DNA of 64,000 bases from Peribacillus asahii (GCF_003570725.1 NZ_QWVS01000016.1:157219-221218), one strand, 5' to 3'; positions 35,467-44,517 are shown, numbered from the stretch's first letter. Program-made: numbers and translations. Notes: a model not told the origin generated them from the letters alone.

Positions 35467-36436
35467 TATTTATATACAAGAAGTCACGCGTAGGCTGCCT
35501 GAGAAAAGCCGTGAAGATATTGCCCTTGAATTACGATCAACAATTGAGGATATGTTGTCCGATGATTACAGCGAGGAAGAGGTAAAAGCCGTTCTTGAAA
35601 AATTGGGTAATCCAGCAACATTGGCCAGTGGTTATCGAGATCAACCGATGCACTTAATTGGTCCGCGCTATTTTGATGTATATGTTACATTATTAAAAAT
35701 GATTTTACCAATTGCAGTGGTTATTTCGTTAATTTCAATGATTGCCACATATTTTATGAATTACGGTGGAGAAGAAGCGGTTATTAATGTTGCACTCCAT
35801 ATTATGGGGGAAGGAATATGGAGAATCATCGAGGTAAGCATGCAAGTATTCTTTTGGTTAACGCTTGTTTTCGCCATTCTCGAACGAACGGATAAAGGAA
35901 AAGACCAGAATCCGCTAACAACAAGTTTGAGCAAATGGACACCAGATGATTTAAAAGACATTTCGTATATTCCTAAGAAAAAAGCGATTACGAAGTTTGA
36001 AGTATTTGGAGGGTTAATGTGGACGTCAATTTGGGCAACCCTTTATTTTTATGCTGAGCATCTTGTAGGGGTATATAGAGGCAGCGAAACAGGTCTTGAA
36101 TTCGTGGTTCCCGCTTTAAACCATGAAGTATTACTTCGTTATTGGCCCATTGTGGTTGTGATTATTGGCGGTGAAATTGCACTATCTCTTTATAAATTAA
36201 TGAAAGGGCAATGGACGAAGAGTATAGCTATTGTTAATATGGTTGTTCAGGTTGTAGGCACAGTTGTATTTATTGTCATATTCAGCAATCCCGACTTGCT
36301 TCATCCAAAATTCCTTGCTTATATAGCAGATTTTAAACAATTAGAAACGTGGGCGGTTGGCGGAGTAATCAGTATATTTATTATATCTGCCGCAATTGCT
36401 GTATTTGATGGTTTTCGTAAGGCTAAAATTAGTTAA
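35453..36436 (+). CDS. HAAS-domain membrane protein, partner of PadR
   Basis: A 327-residue protein. The N-terminal HAAS/DUF1700-type helical domain (about 1-65) shows IDIYIQEVTRRLPEKSREDIALELR and VKAVLEKLGNPATLASGYRDQP. About six membrane helices follow. The N-terminal domain is thought to interact with the partner PadR regulator, so this is a possible membrane sensor controlling PadR. The GTG/ATG choice is simple: AAAGGGGGAAGACG precedes ATG 35453, inside the padR coding end. Confidence 0.82.
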   Translation: MSLIDIYIQEVTRRLPEKSREDIALELRSTIEDMLSDDYSEEEVKAVLEKLGNPATLASGYRDQPMHLIGPRYFDVYVTLLKMILPIAVVISLISMIATYFMNYGGEEAVINVALHIMGEGIWRIIEVSMQVFFWLTLVFAILERTDKGKDQNPLTTSLSKWTPDDLKDISYIPKKKAITKFEVFGGLMWTSIWATLYFYAEHLVGVYRGSETGLEFVVPALNHEVLLRYWPIVVVIIGGEIALSLYKLMKGQWTKSIAIVNMVVQVVGTVVFIVIFSNPDLLHPKFLAYIADFKQLETWAVGGVISIFIISAAIAVFDGFRKAKIS

Positions 36437-36444
36437 AGAATGTT

Positions 36445-36474
36445 AAAAAACTCGCCAAAATTGGCGAGTTTTTG
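36445..36474. terminator. Bidirectional terminator after the PadR operon
   Basis: AAAAAACTCGCC pairs with GGCGAGTTTTT around a short loop, between this operon and the convergent yajQ gene. Confidence 0.88.
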
Positions 36475-36476
36475 TG

Positions 36477-36968
36477 TTAGCGGTAATTTAAAAATTGTAC
36501 ATCGATTGATAAATCTGCATTACGAATAGCATTGATAATCGCTTGTAAATCATCACGGCTTTTTCCTGTTACGCGGATTTGATCATCTTGGATTTGGCTT
36601 TTTACTTTTAAGCCGCTATTTTTAATGATTGTATTAATTTTTTTCGCTTGCTCTTTGTCAATCCCTTGAATAAGCTTTGCACGTTGGCGTACCGTTCCGC
36701 CTGAAGCACCTTCGATTTTTCCGTACTCTAAGTTTTTAATGGGCACGTTACGTTTTACAAGTTTACTAAGAAGTACATCCTTTAATTGATCCAGCTTATA
36801 TTCATCGTCGGAAACGAGTACAAGCTCTTCTTTTTCTAACGTAATGTTGCTTTTGCTTCCTTTGAAATCATAACGGGTTGCAATTTCTTTCATCGCCATT
36901 GTGACAGCATTTGTTACTTCTGGAAACTCTACTTTCGATACAATATCAAATGAACTTTCTTTTGCCAT
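36477..36968 (-). CDS. yajQ: YajQ family nucleotide-binding protein
   Basis: A 163-residue YajQ/UPF0234 protein with two ferredoxin-like domains. It starts [20 protein letters not shown], then [14 protein letters not shown], and ends [23 protein letters not shown]. Homologues bind cyclic di-GMP or other nucleotides and affect gene expression. B. subtilis calls it YitK. The ATG at 36968 follows TTGATGGAGGTAAGAC. Confidence 0.93.
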   Translation of the reverse strand: MAKESSFDIVSKVEFPEVTNAVTMAMKEIATRYDFKGSKSNITLEKEELVLVSDDEYKLDQLKDVLLSKLVKRNVPIKNLEYGKIEGASGGTVRQRAKLIQGIDKEQAKKINTIIKNSGLKVKSQIQDDQIRVTGKSRDDLQAIINAIRNADLSIDVQFLNYR

Positions 36969-37038
36969 GTCTTACCTCCATCAAGATTTATTTCCTTTAT
37001 TATAGGGAATGATAGGAGGGAAGACAACTAATCGAATC

Positions 37039-37170
37039 CTATTTATGGTCAGTTTGTTTTGAATAGGAGTGCTTACCAGCTTCAAGATTTTCTTGATACT
37101 GTATATTCTTTGCAGCGTTATGTGCTTGATTATCTCTTGGTTTTTTATTGTTATCTTTTGTTGTAGACAT
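37039..37170 (-). CDS. DUF3941-like small protein
   Basis: A 43-residue, very hydrophilic protein starting MSTTKDNNKKPRDNQAHNAA and ending AGKHSYSKQTDHK. It fits the short DUF3941 family of bacilli, from memory of the pattern NLxAGKxxYSKxTDH. AAGGGAG lies 8 nt before the ATG. No function is known. It could be a spore or stress peptide. Confidence 0.7.
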   Translation of the reverse strand: MSTTKDNNKKPRDNQAHNAAKNIQYQENLEAGKHSYSKQTDHK

Positions 37171-37239
37171 AATAAAACTCCCTTTCTTTGATCGTCAGTT
37201 CTTAGTGTTGACGCAAATGAAGGGGAGTATGTATTCGTT

Positions 37240-38097
37240 TTATTTTGTTTTATTTAAAAAGAAAATCGCGATTGTACCTGGACCAGCGTGAGCCCCGATT
37301 GTTGCTCCAACCGTATTAATAAAAACATCTTCTGTACCGAACTCTGCTTGAATGGCCGCTTTATATTCTAAAGCCGCTTCTTCATCATCGCCATGACTGA
37401 TGGCGATCGATTGCTCAGATAGGTTTTGTCCGCGTTCATGCATTAATTCTAGAATCCGTTTCATTAATTTCTTTTTGCCGCGTACTTTTTCAAGCGGGAC
37501 TAACTTGCCATCTTCAACATGCAGTAGGGGCTTAATGTTTAATAAACCGCCGACGAAGGCTGAAGCTTTAGAAATTCGTCCGCCGCGAGCTAAATATTCA
37601 AGATTGTCAACGGTGAAGAGGTGTTCCATATGACGAATATGGAACTGAATGTCTTCAAGAATCTCCTCTTTAGAAGCGCCTTTTGCTGCTAATTGGACGG
37701 CGCTTTTTACGACCAGTCCCGCGCCAAGGGAGGCACACTTCGTATCAATGATTTCAAGGTCTAGTTCTGGATATTGCTCTTTCACTTGATCGCGGCACAT
37801 AACAGCTGTTTGATAAGTTCCAGACAACTGAGAAGAAAAAGCAATATAAATGCCTTGTCGTTTCTCTTTCGCAAATTGTGTGAATAACTCTATTACATAT
37901 TCCGGAGAAGGTTGGGATGTTTTAGGAGCTTTTCCTTCGCGCATCGCATTATAAACTTCTTTTGGAGTAATGGTTTGTAGGTCTTCGTAATTTTTCCCTT
38001 CAAGATTTACTAGGAGAGGGATAAATGAGACATTGTTTTCTGTGTAGAAAGACAATGGCAAATCACATGCACTGTCTGCCAAAATTGTGATAGCCAC
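37240..38097 (-). CDS. yitS: DegV family fatty-acid-binding protein
   Basis: A 285-residue DegV/FakB protein that binds a fatty acid for presentation to a FakA-type kinase. It starts ITILADSACDLPLSFY (with the DSxxDL motif) and has TSQPSPEYVIELF, AFSSQLSGTYQTA and ARGGRISKASAFVGGLLNIKPLL. The gene order matches yitS in B. subtilis. The kinase is not in the window. RBS AAAGCAGGTGTAAGC. Confidence 0.9.
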   Translation of the reverse strand: MAITILADSACDLPLSFYTENNVSFIPLLVNLEGKNYEDLQTITPKEVYNAMREGKAPKTSQPSPEYVIELFTQFAKEKRQGIYIAFSSQLSGTYQTAVMCRDQVKEQYPELDLEIIDTKCASLGAGLVVKSAVQLAAKGASKEEILEDIQFHIRHMEHLFTVDNLEYLARGGRISKASAFVGGLLNIKPLLHVEDGKLVPLEKVRGKKKLMKRILELMHERGQNLSEQSIAISHGDDEEAALEYKAAIQAEFGTEDVFINTVGATIGAHAGPGTIAIFFLNKTK

Positions 38098-38186
38098 GCT
38101 TACACCTGCTTTCTTTCTAATTTTTAAGCTATGTATTGATTAGTTTAGCATGGAACACAAAAAAAACAATGAATAAGCTTAGGCTT

Positions 38187-38226
38187 CACCTGAAAAAGCC
38201 TCCAAAATGGAGGCTTATTTCAGGTG
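38187..38226 (-). terminator. Terminator overlapping the DUF3813 stop
   Basis: An inner stem AAGCCTCC/GGAGGCTT is nested in an outer stem CACCTGAAA/TTTCAGGTG. The outer stem includes the last codons of the DUF3813 gene on the minus strand. Confidence 0.78.
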
Positions 38227-38406
38227 AGTTTCTAATCTTTGTTGTAGCTCTCGAAGCTGTTCTTTTTCAGCTTCTGTTGAATTAGCAAAGGCTGAAGAAA
38301 GAGCGTTCTTGGCTACTTCCACCGCATTTTCATTACTTTCATGATGCTCAGACTGCAGAACATTCTCAACAAATTCCCGTGCTTCTTGGAATAGTCTATT
38401 TGCCAT
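38215..38406 (-). CDS. yitR: DUF3813 family protein (YitR-like)
   Basis: A 63-residue helical protein starting MANRLFQEAREFVENVLQSE. A second helical half (STEAEKEQLRELQQRLETHLK) is charged. It matches the DUF3813 family. It is translationally coupled to the small gene before it: the sequence TAATG makes the stop and start overlap by one base. Function unknown. The yitR name rests on size and position beside yitS. Confidence 0.75.
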   Translation of the reverse strand: MANRLFQEAREFVENVLQSEHHESNENAVEVAKNALSSAFANSTEAEKEQLRELQQRLETHLK

Positions 38407-38549
38407 TATAAGCCTCCATAAAATTGGTTTGACTTTTGACGTTGTTCGGCTTCTTCAAACGTAGAATGATAAGGAATCTTTTGAGCATGCAAGGCAACCG
38501 AATCTTTACCCTGCTGAACAAATCGTTTCGATTTACTGCGTTTACCCAT
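38406..38549 (-). CDS. Small basic protein upstream of the DUF3813 gene
   Basis: A 47-residue protein starting MGKRSKSKRFVQQGKDSVAL and ending in YGGL. It is strongly basic at the N-terminus and lacks membrane segments. A good RBS (GGAGGAGATAAGC) precedes ATG 38549. Its stop overlaps the next start (TAATG), which supports real translation. I do not recognise the family; the MGKRS start recalls small spore or nucleoid-associated Bacillus proteins. Confidence 0.72.
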   Translation of the reverse strand: MGKRSKSKRFVQQGKDSVALHAQKIPYHSTFEEAEQRQKSNQFYGGL

Positions 38550-38646
38550 GCTTATCTCCTCCGATTGTGAGCATTTGACACAAAAGCTACGGTGTCAAAT
38601 ATATTTTGACCGTTTCGATGGATTTTATAAAGGAAATAAAGGGCAT

Positions 38647-39465
38647 TTAGGCAAGTTTAATATTAAATTTATCTTCCAGGAATACGGCAATACCGTCTTC
38701 TTCATTTGTTAAGGTAGTTATGTTTGCTAATGACTTGAGTTCAGAGATGGCATTGCCCATTGCGACACCAGTTCCTGCATAATCAATCATTTCTAAGTCA
38801 TTATCTTCATCGCCAAAAGCGATAATTCGCTCTTTCGGTATATCGAAATAATTTGAAACTTTTTGAATACCGACTGCCTTATTTAACCCGCTTTTTACGA
38901 TTTCAATAACATGAAAGGGAGCAGCCCAACTGCGATGATCAATCACTTCGGCATGAACTGATGTTAAATGTTCACGAATTTCGGTAACTTGGTGTTCTTC
39001 AGCGTGAATGAGCATACTTGTGGGAGACTGTTCTAAGAAGTTACGTAAATCACCTGTTGTTACTTTTGGATTACCCATTTTTAAAAGGTCAATGAGCTTT
39101 TCATCATGGTAATGAAAATATACGTCATCGCGAACTTCAGCGATAATATTATGATAGTCGAATTCGTCACATGCTTCGACGATATCTTTTGCCACGTTGA
39201 TATCTAATGGTGAATGGTACATTCCCCAGCTTGTTTGTAATGGATGATGCACGAAAGCGCCATTAAAATTGACGATTGGTGTCGTTAGTCCAAGTTGACG
39301 ATAATACAATTCGCTGGCACGATATGGTCTTCCAGTAGCAATCATGATTTGATGACCATCTTCTTTAAGCTTTGTTAAAACTTGCTTTGTACGAGATGAA
39401 ATTTGTTTTTCATTATTCAGTAACGTTCCGTCAAGATCTAACACAATTAAATGTTTATCAGCCAT
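38647..39465 (-). CDS. yitU: Cof-type HAD-IIB phosphatase
   Basis: A 272-residue haloacid-dehalogenase phosphatase with a IIB cap. Motif I is LDLDGTLLN (about 8-16), motif II MIATGRPY, motif III around the lysine in VKSGLNKAVG, and motif IV FGDEDNDLEM. It hydrolyses small phosphates such as sugar phosphates or FMN-type compounds. The start is ATG 39465, preceded by AAGGTG; the in-frame ATG at 39582 would add a 39-residue tail with no family similarity. Divergent from yitV as in B. subtilis. Confidence 0.92.
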   Translation of the reverse strand: MADKHLIVLDLDGTLLNNEKQISSRTKQVLTKLKEDGHQIMIATGRPYRASELYYRQLGLTTPIVNFNGAFVHHPLQTSWGMYHSPLDINVAKDIVEACDEFDYHNIIAEVRDDVYFHYHDEKLIDLLKMGNPKVTTGDLRNFLEQSPTSMLIHAEEHQVTEIREHLTSVHAEVIDHRSWAAPFHVIEIVKSGLNKAVGIQKVSNYFDIPKERIIAFGDEDNDLEMIDYAGTGVAMGNAISELKSLANITTLTNEEDGIAVFLEDKFNIKLA

Positions 39466-39652
39466 CAATGAGCACCTTCGTTTCTGTTTTGTATTTTTTG
39501 TACTTTCAGTATACTGTACGATAACCGAATTACTATGAAGTTTATGCAAATATTTGTAAAGTTTATTGTAATGCAAATTCAAATCTTTTTCATTGAATTT
39601 GCATTGATGTATGATGAAACTAAATTAATACATATTAGGAGGCATTTAGGAA

Positions 39653-40441
39653 TTGATTAATATCAAAAATGAAAAAATTGCTGATATTCCAGTATTACAT
39701 ATGAATAAGGAAGAGTTGTTTGAAAAAAAGCAGCCGCTTATTTTCTTTATTCATGGTTTTATGAGTGCAAAGGAACATAATCTACATTATGCATACTTGC
39801 TAGCGGAAAAGGGGTTTCGTGTTATTTTACCCGATGTGATTCATCATGGTGAAAGAGAATCGGGATACAGTGAAAAAGAATTATCGTCCCGCTTTTGGAA
39901 AATGATTGTTCAGACGATCCATGAATTGAACATACTAAAGGAAGAACTTGTGTCTAGACATTTAGTTCAAACGGATAAAATCGGAGTTGTCGGAACCTCA
40001 ATGGGCGGCATTGTCACGAATGGGGCACTTGCTGCATATGACTGGATTTCTGCAGCTGTGAGTTTGATGGGGAACCCCGCCTATGTTAGGTTTGCTGAAT
40101 ATCAAGTAGAGCAAATGAAAAAGATACTACCAGAATTGGATTTAAAGGAAACGGATGTTCAAGAACAATTGGAATTGTTAAAGCCCTATGATTTAAGCTT
40201 AAATCCAGATAGGCTGCAAAACAGACCGCTTATGTTTTGGCATGGAGCAAAAGATGGAGTCGTGCCTCATAAGTTTGCTTATGATTTTTATCAGCATATT
40301 AAATCGAATTATGAAAGCGAGCCAGATTATTTGATGTTTAATTTAGATGAAAAGGCTGGACATAAAGTGTCACGATCAGGAGTGTTACAAACAGTGGAAT
40401 GGTTCGATAAGCACTTGCAGCCAACGATACAAAAAGTTTAA
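39653..40441 (+). CDS. yitV: Alpha/beta hydrolase (esterase) YitV
   Basis: A 262-residue alpha/beta hydrolase. The oxyanion-site strand is FFIHGFMSAKEH, the nucleophile elbow GTSMGG, and the acid and His are in WHGAKDGVVPH and DEKAGHKVS. The start is TTG 39653, with TAGGAGG 10 nt upstream. Esterase or thioesterase activity on a small substrate is likely. It precedes yitW on the same strand. Confidence 0.9.
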   Translation: MINIKNEKIADIPVLHMNKEELFEKKQPLIFFIHGFMSAKEHNLHYAYLLAEKGFRVILPDVIHHGERESGYSEKELSSRFWKMIVQTIHELNILKEELVSRHLVQTDKIGVVGTSMGGIVTNGALAAYDWISAAVSLMGNPAYVRFAEYQVEQMKKILPELDLKETDVQEQLELLKPYDLSLNPDRLQNRPLMFWHGAKDGVVPHKFAYDFYQHIKSNYESEPDYLMFNLDEKAGHKVSRSGVLQTVEWFDKHLQPTIQKV

Positions 40442-40511
40442 GAATTTAGTGTAAATCTGTTATGATGCTCATGTGGAGATAATTTTTCCATATGAAAAAG
40501 GAGTGAACAAC

Positions 40512-40820
40512 GTGGATCAAGATGTAAAAGATAGTATTATGGGAGCGTTAGAGCGCGTAATCGACCCGGAATTAGGGGTAGATATTGTGAATCTAGGGCT
40601 TGTATATGATGTTGATATGGATGAAGAAGGCTATACAACGATTACAATGACATTAACAGCTATGGGCTGTCCGCTTGCTGGAGTTATTGTGGATCAAGTA
40701 AAATATGCACTTGAAGATCTGCCAGAAGTAAAAGAAACAGAAGTGAACATTGTCTGGACGCCAGCATGGACGAAAGATAAAATGTCTCGATATGCAAAAA
40801 TTGCACTTGGCATTAAATAA
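40512..40820 (+). CDS. yitW: MIP18/SufT family Fe-S assembly protein YitW
   Basis: A 102-residue DUF59 (MIP18/SufT) protein. The core reads RVIDPELGVDIVNLGLVYDV, then TMTLTAMGCPL (the conserved Cys) and NIVWTPAWTKDKMS. SufT-type proteins help mature iron-sulfur proteins. The start is GTG 40512 with AAAAGGAGTGAACAAC just upstream. The ATG at 40473 lies before this RBS. Confidence 0.9.
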   Translation: MDQDVKDSIMGALERVIDPELGVDIVNLGLVYDVDMDEEGYTTITMTLTAMGCPLAGVIVDQVKYALEDLPEVKETEVNIVWTPAWTKDKMSRYAKIALGIK

Positions 40821-40825
40821 TGGTG

Positions 40826-40858
40826 AAAAGGTCAGATCATGATGATTTGGCCTTTTTT
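40826..40858 (+). terminator. Terminator of yitV-yitW
   Basis: AAAAGGTCA pairs (one G-U) with TGGCCTTTT, followed by TT. Confidence 0.75.
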
Positions 40859-41280
40859 AATTGGTTATGCCAAAAGCCGTATGAAGCATATCCTCTCTAT
40901 TAATAATTATGTTGGTAAAGAAGGAATGTTGAGGGATATATGAAAAAATTTGAACAACATATCCGGCTTAAGGCTTATTAATTAAGAAAAATTTCAAAAA
41001 AGCTGTGATAAAAGTCATCGCGGAATGTTTCTAGATTTGATAATGTGGAAACAGGGGTTAAGTTTTTATATGTATGAATGCGGTCGAGATGAATGAACCT
41101 GCCTCCATCTATTCACTTGTTTGTTTTGCTGCTATAAGGGATTCCAAGGGGATGGGATTGTTACAAAAGAAGCTTGGGTTGAATAGTTTATACATCGCTT
41201 CGCTTACTGGCGGGCAGGTTGAATGGTTGCTTGAGGAAATTGTGTAGTTCTTCTCGAAACTGCGTATACACTTTATCCAT
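40859..41280. other. Gene-poor region between yitW and fnr
   Basis: About 420 nt. It contains only short open frames without RBS support. On the minus strand a 31-codon frame starting MDKVYTQFREELHNFL ends at a stop near 41190. It may be the worn start of a lost gene, but I cannot name the family. Confidence 0.35.
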
Positions 41281-41310
41281 GAAAAAAGCCGGTTATTTAA
41301 ACCGACTTTA
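41281..41310 (-). terminator. Terminator of fnr
   Basis: On the minus strand AAAGTCGGTT pairs with AACCGGCTTT around TAAAT, followed by TTT. It overlaps the fnr stop codon. Confidence 0.85.
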
Positions 41311-41997
41311 ATCAATTCTACAAATATCAATTGGACAGTTTTCACAGTCAATCTCAGTACGTAAAAAGTCTACATTGTGAATCGTAATAAATCCTTTGTC
41401 CATTGAAATTACATTCTGTTTGCGTAAATCCGCTAACATCCGATTAATGACTTCACGGGATGTGCCGCAAAAGTTTGCAAGCTCTTGATTGGTAAAGGCC
41501 ATTGTAATAATCGTGCCATTCTCCGTTTCAACGCCGTAGCTATTCATGATTCGAATTAAGGTGGAGTATAAAGCTCCTTTTTTGCCATGTAAGAGTAGGT
41601 CTCGAAACATCGTTTGAGTTTTGCGGTGTTGAGCGGATAACCAGGAGAGACAATCAATAGCGAGTTTGCTATTTTGGCGAATTTGTTGTTCAAACTGTTC
41701 TTTATTAATGGCGATTACTTCTCCGCTTTCAATCATTTTAGCATTCATCATATGTTTAGGTAATTCAGAGAAAAGGATTGTTTCACCAATCAATTCATTA
41801 CCCGAGCATAGTCGCAATGTTAGTTCACGTCCATCAGGGACGATTTTGCTAATTTGAACTTTCCCATTTAAAACATAAAATAATTCATTTGAGGGCGTAC
41901 TTTCTTGAAAAAGATAGCGTCCTTTTTCTATATACTTTACAGGATAATTTTCAAGAATCAGTTCATGTAACTGTTGGGTCAAGGAAGAATATTGCAT
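41308..41997 (-). CDS. fnr: Crp/Fnr family regulator with C-terminal Fe-S site (FNR type)
   Basis: A 229-residue Crp/Fnr regulator. The cyclic-nucleotide-binding-like domain runs from about 15 to 130 (YVLNGKVQISKIVPDGRELTLR). The winged helix contains ELANFCGTSREVINRMLADLRKQ. At the extreme C-terminus is CENCPIDIC, the CxxC-x4-C cluster known from Bacillus FNR, which binds a 4Fe-4S cluster to sense oxygen. No ligand was seen at the N-terminus, as expected for this type. The ATG follows AAGGTGGTTTCAT. It diverges from argC; no FNR box (TGTGA-N6-TCACA) was seen nearby. Confidence 0.9.
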   Translation of the reverse strand: MQYSSLTQQLHELILENYPVKYIEKGRYLFQESTPSNELFYVLNGKVQISKIVPDGRELTLRLCSGNELIGETILFSELPKHMMNAKMIESGEVIAINKEQFEQQIRQNSKLAIDCLSWLSAQHRKTQTMFRDLLLHGKKGALYSTLIRIMNSYGVETENGTIITMAFTNQELANFCGTSREVINRMLADLRKQNVISMDKGFITIHNVDFLRTEIDCENCPIDICRID

Positions 41998-42123
41998 ATG
42001 AAACCACCTTTATACTGCCTGCTTTACTATTCCTACCATTGATTTAAGCGGAAAAAAGATACATAGTCAACTATCTGTTACGATTTCTTCATTAAATTTG
42101 TGTATTCGAAATCATTTATACAA

Positions 42124-42159
42124 TTTTATAAAAATACATTTGATTTTATTTTTATTCAG
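42124..42159. promoter_or_regulatory. Tandem ARG-box-like operators upstream of argC
   Basis: Two 14-bp cores, TTTATAAAAATACA (42125-42138) and TTTATTTTTATTCA (42145-42158), are spaced 20 bp apart. Each resembles the AhrC/ArgR pattern TGnATwwwwATnCA, with better right halves. The second lies inside the promoter spacer, fitting repression by arginine. Confidence 0.6.
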
Positions 42160-42168
42160 TCATATAAT
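42140..42168 (+). promoter_or_regulatory. Sigma-A promoter of the arginine operon
   Basis: TTGATT (42140-42145), 17-bp spacer, TATAAT (42163-42168). Its spacer contains an ARG-box-like sequence, which supports ArgR/AhrC control. Confidence 0.75.
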
Positions 42169-42217
42169 AATAGAATCAAAGAATGACAGGGATTTATGAG
42201 TATAGGAGTTGGTCTTT

Positions 42218-43252
42218 TTGAACGTATCAATAGTAGGCGCCACTGGATACGGTGGTCTAGAATTAATCCGGTTTTTAGGGAACCACCCTCATTTGGAAAT
42301 TGCTTCATTGCATACTTCTTCCCAATTTGGCCGAAATATATATGAAGAGAATGCACATTTAATGCATATGGATTATAAATTAGAAGAGATTGACGCCGAA
42401 GCGATTGCTAAAAAATCAGATATTGTATTTTTAGCAACTCCTTCTGGTGTATCGTCTAAATTAATTTCCGAATTTTGTGATTTGAATATAAAAGTCATCG
42501 ATTTATCCGGTGATTTGAGGTTACAAACACCAGGAGAATATGCACAGTGGTACAAGAAAGAACCGGCACCACAGCATATAATTGAAAAAGCAGTATATGG
42601 CTTGGCTGAATGGAATAAAGAACAAATCGAGCAGGCAGATATTATTGCGAATCCAGGTTGTTATCCAACAGCGACACTTTTAGGCTTAGCTCCTTTATTC
42701 ACTGAAGGCTGGGCGACGGGGGAAGATGTAATTGTTGATGCTAAGTCCGGCGTATCCGGTGCTGGAAAATCGCCAACAGCGGTGACACATTACAGTGAAA
42801 TGAATGAGAATTTTAAAATTTATAAAGTAAATCAACATCAGCATATCCCGGAAGTCGAGCAGCAGCTTGGACGTTGGTTTGCGGATACAAAGCCGATTAC
42901 GTTTAATACGCATCTTGTGCCGATGACGCGAGGAATTATGGCAACGATGTATGTGAAAGTAAATCGACAAACAACGAAAGCAGAACTGAGAGATCTATTT
43001 GAAACGGTGTATGCAAATCATCCATTCGTACGAATTCAACCGTTAGGTCAATTCCCTTCAACGAAACAAGTATACGGCTCTAATTTCTGTGATATTGGTG
43101 TCGATTATGATGAGAGAACCGGCAGAGTGACGATTGTGTCTGTAATCGATAATTTAGTAAAAGGTGCTGCAGGTCAGGCTATTCAAAATGCAAATATTTT
43201 AATGGGATTAAAAGAAACAGCGGGATTATGGAGTGCTCCATTATATCCGTAA
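42218..43252 (+). CDS. argC: N-acetyl-gamma-glutamyl-phosphate reductase ArgC
   Basis: A 344-residue enzyme that reduces N-acetylglutamyl phosphate to the semialdehyde using NADPH. The cofactor motif GATGYGGLEL is at the start, the catalytic Cys in NPGCYPTA, and His in the HLVPMTRG segment. The start is TTG 42218 (MNVSIVGATGYGG) because GGAG lies 9 nt upstream; TTG 42209 would sit on the RBS. First gene of the arginine operon; argJ begins 19 nt after the stop. Confidence 0.94.
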   Translation: MNVSIVGATGYGGLELIRFLGNHPHLEIASLHTSSQFGRNIYEENAHLMHMDYKLEEIDAEAIAKKSDIVFLATPSGVSSKLISEFCDLNIKVIDLSGDLRLQTPGEYAQWYKKEPAPQHIIEKAVYGLAEWNKEQIEQADIIANPGCYPTATLLGLAPLFTEGWATGEDVIVDAKSGVSGAGKSPTAVTHYSEMNENFKIYKVNQHQHIPEVEQQLGRWFADTKPITFNTHLVPMTRGIMATMYVKVNRQTTKAELRDLFETVYANHPFVRIQPLGQFPSTKQVYGSNFCDIGVDYDERTGRVTIVSVIDNLVKGAAGQAIQNANILMGLKETAGLWSAPLYP

Positions 43253-43270
43253 TAATTTCGGAGGAAAACA

Positions 43271-44503
43271 ATGAAAACATTACAACCAGTTGAAGTAGTA
43301 AAACAAGTAAATGAAGGAAATATTTTAACGCCTAAAGGGTTTAAAGCGGACGGTGCTCATGCGGGTTTACGTTATGAGAAGAAAGATGTCGGTGTAATTT
43401 ATACAGAAACACCAGCTTCAAGCGCAGCTGTGTATACAAAAAATATTGTTCAAGCAGCTCCAATTGCGGTAACGAAAGATAGTATTTCTCAAGAAGGAAA
43501 GCTTCATGGAATTATCGTAAACAGTGCTTGCGCCAATGCTTGTACTGGAGAGCAAGGGTTAAAGGATGCTTATGAAATGAGAAAGCTTGCAGCTGAAAAA
43601 TTTGGTGTATCTGAGCATTTATTTGCAGTTGCTTCAACTGGAGTTATTGGTGAATTATTAGATATGGAAAAAATAGCGAACGGCATTCAAGCGTTGAATC
43701 CAACAACGGAGCGTGTATCAGCAGAGAGTTTTGAAACAGCTATTTTAACAACGGACTTAGTATCAAAGCATTGTGGATATGAGGCAATCATTGATGGCAA
43801 AAAAGTATCGATGGGCGGCGCGGCTAAAGGATCAGGAATGATTCATCCGAATATGGCTACAATGCTAGGATTCATTACAACAGACGCGGTGATTGAATCA
43901 ACAGATTTACATGCAGCATTACGAGAAGTAACGAACGACACATTCAATCAAATTACAGTGGATGGCGATTGTTCAACAAATGATATGGTTCTTGTTTTAG
44001 CTAATGGAGAGGCTGGAAATGAGCCATTATCGAGCACACATCCTGAATGGCCTGTATTTATTGAAATGTTAAAACAAACGGCGGAAACATTAGCGAAGAA
44101 GATTGCTAAAGACGGCGAAGGTGCGACGAAGTTAATCGAAGTAAACGTTCATGGAATGAAAACGAAACCGGAAGCACAAATGATGGGGAAAACGATTGTT
44201 GGTTCGAATCTAGTGAAGACGGCCGCTTATGGTGCTGATGCAAACTGGGGTCGAATTATTGCGGCTATGGGACGCAGCGGTGTGACATTTAATCCACGTG
44301 AAGCAACGATTGCTTTTGGCGACATTGTCGTTCTAAAAGACGGGGAACCAGTTGCATTTTCAGAAGAAGATGCAAAAGTGTATCTAGAGCAAGACAGTTT
44401 TACGATTAATGTATATTTAAAAGAAGGAACAGAATCAGGAACGGCATGGGGCTGTGACTTAACATATGAATATGTAAAAATTAATGGAAGTTATCGATCA
44501 TAA
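43271..44503 (+). CDS. argJ: Bifunctional ornithine acetyltransferase/N-acetylglutamate synthase ArgJ
   Basis: A 410-residue ArgJ protein. It moves the acetyl group from N-acetylornithine to glutamate and can also start the cycle from acetyl-CoA. It cleaves itself before a Thr nucleophile in GMIHPNMATMLGF. Other signatures are VNSACANACTGEQGL, KGSGMIHPNMA and the ending WGCDLTYEYVKINGSYRS. RBS CGGAGGAAAACA. Having ArgJ means the acetyl cycle is recycled and no separate argA/argE is needed. Confidence 0.95.
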   Translation: MKTLQPVEVVKQVNEGNILTPKGFKADGAHAGLRYEKKDVGVIYTETPASSAAVYTKNIVQAAPIAVTKDSISQEGKLHGIIVNSACANACTGEQGLKDAYEMRKLAAEKFGVSEHLFAVASTGVIGELLDMEKIANGIQALNPTTERVSAESFETAILTTDLVSKHCGYEAIIDGKKVSMGGAAKGSGMIHPNMATMLGFITTDAVIESTDLHAALREVTNDTFNQITVDGDCSTNDMVLVLANGEAGNEPLSSTHPEWPVFIEMLKQTAETLAKKIAKDGEGATKLIEVNVHGMKTKPEAQMMGKTIVGSNLVKTAAYGADANWGRIIAAMGRSGVTFNPREATIAFGDIVVLKDGEPVAFSEEDAKVYLEQDSFTINVYLKEGTESGTAWGCDLTYEYVKINGSYRS

Positions 44504-44517
44504 GGAGTGTCTGAAGA

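Noticed and set aside
41109..41351. Open frame on the minus strand reading through the end of fnr
   Set aside because: It overlaps fnr in another frame, has no RBS and crosses the fnr terminator. Only a short MDKVYTQFREELHNFL segment looked protein-like, and it stops after 31 codons.
42000..42217. FNR binding site between fnr and argC
   Set aside because: No TGTGA-N6-TCACA-like dyad could be found; only AT-rich sequence and ARG boxes.
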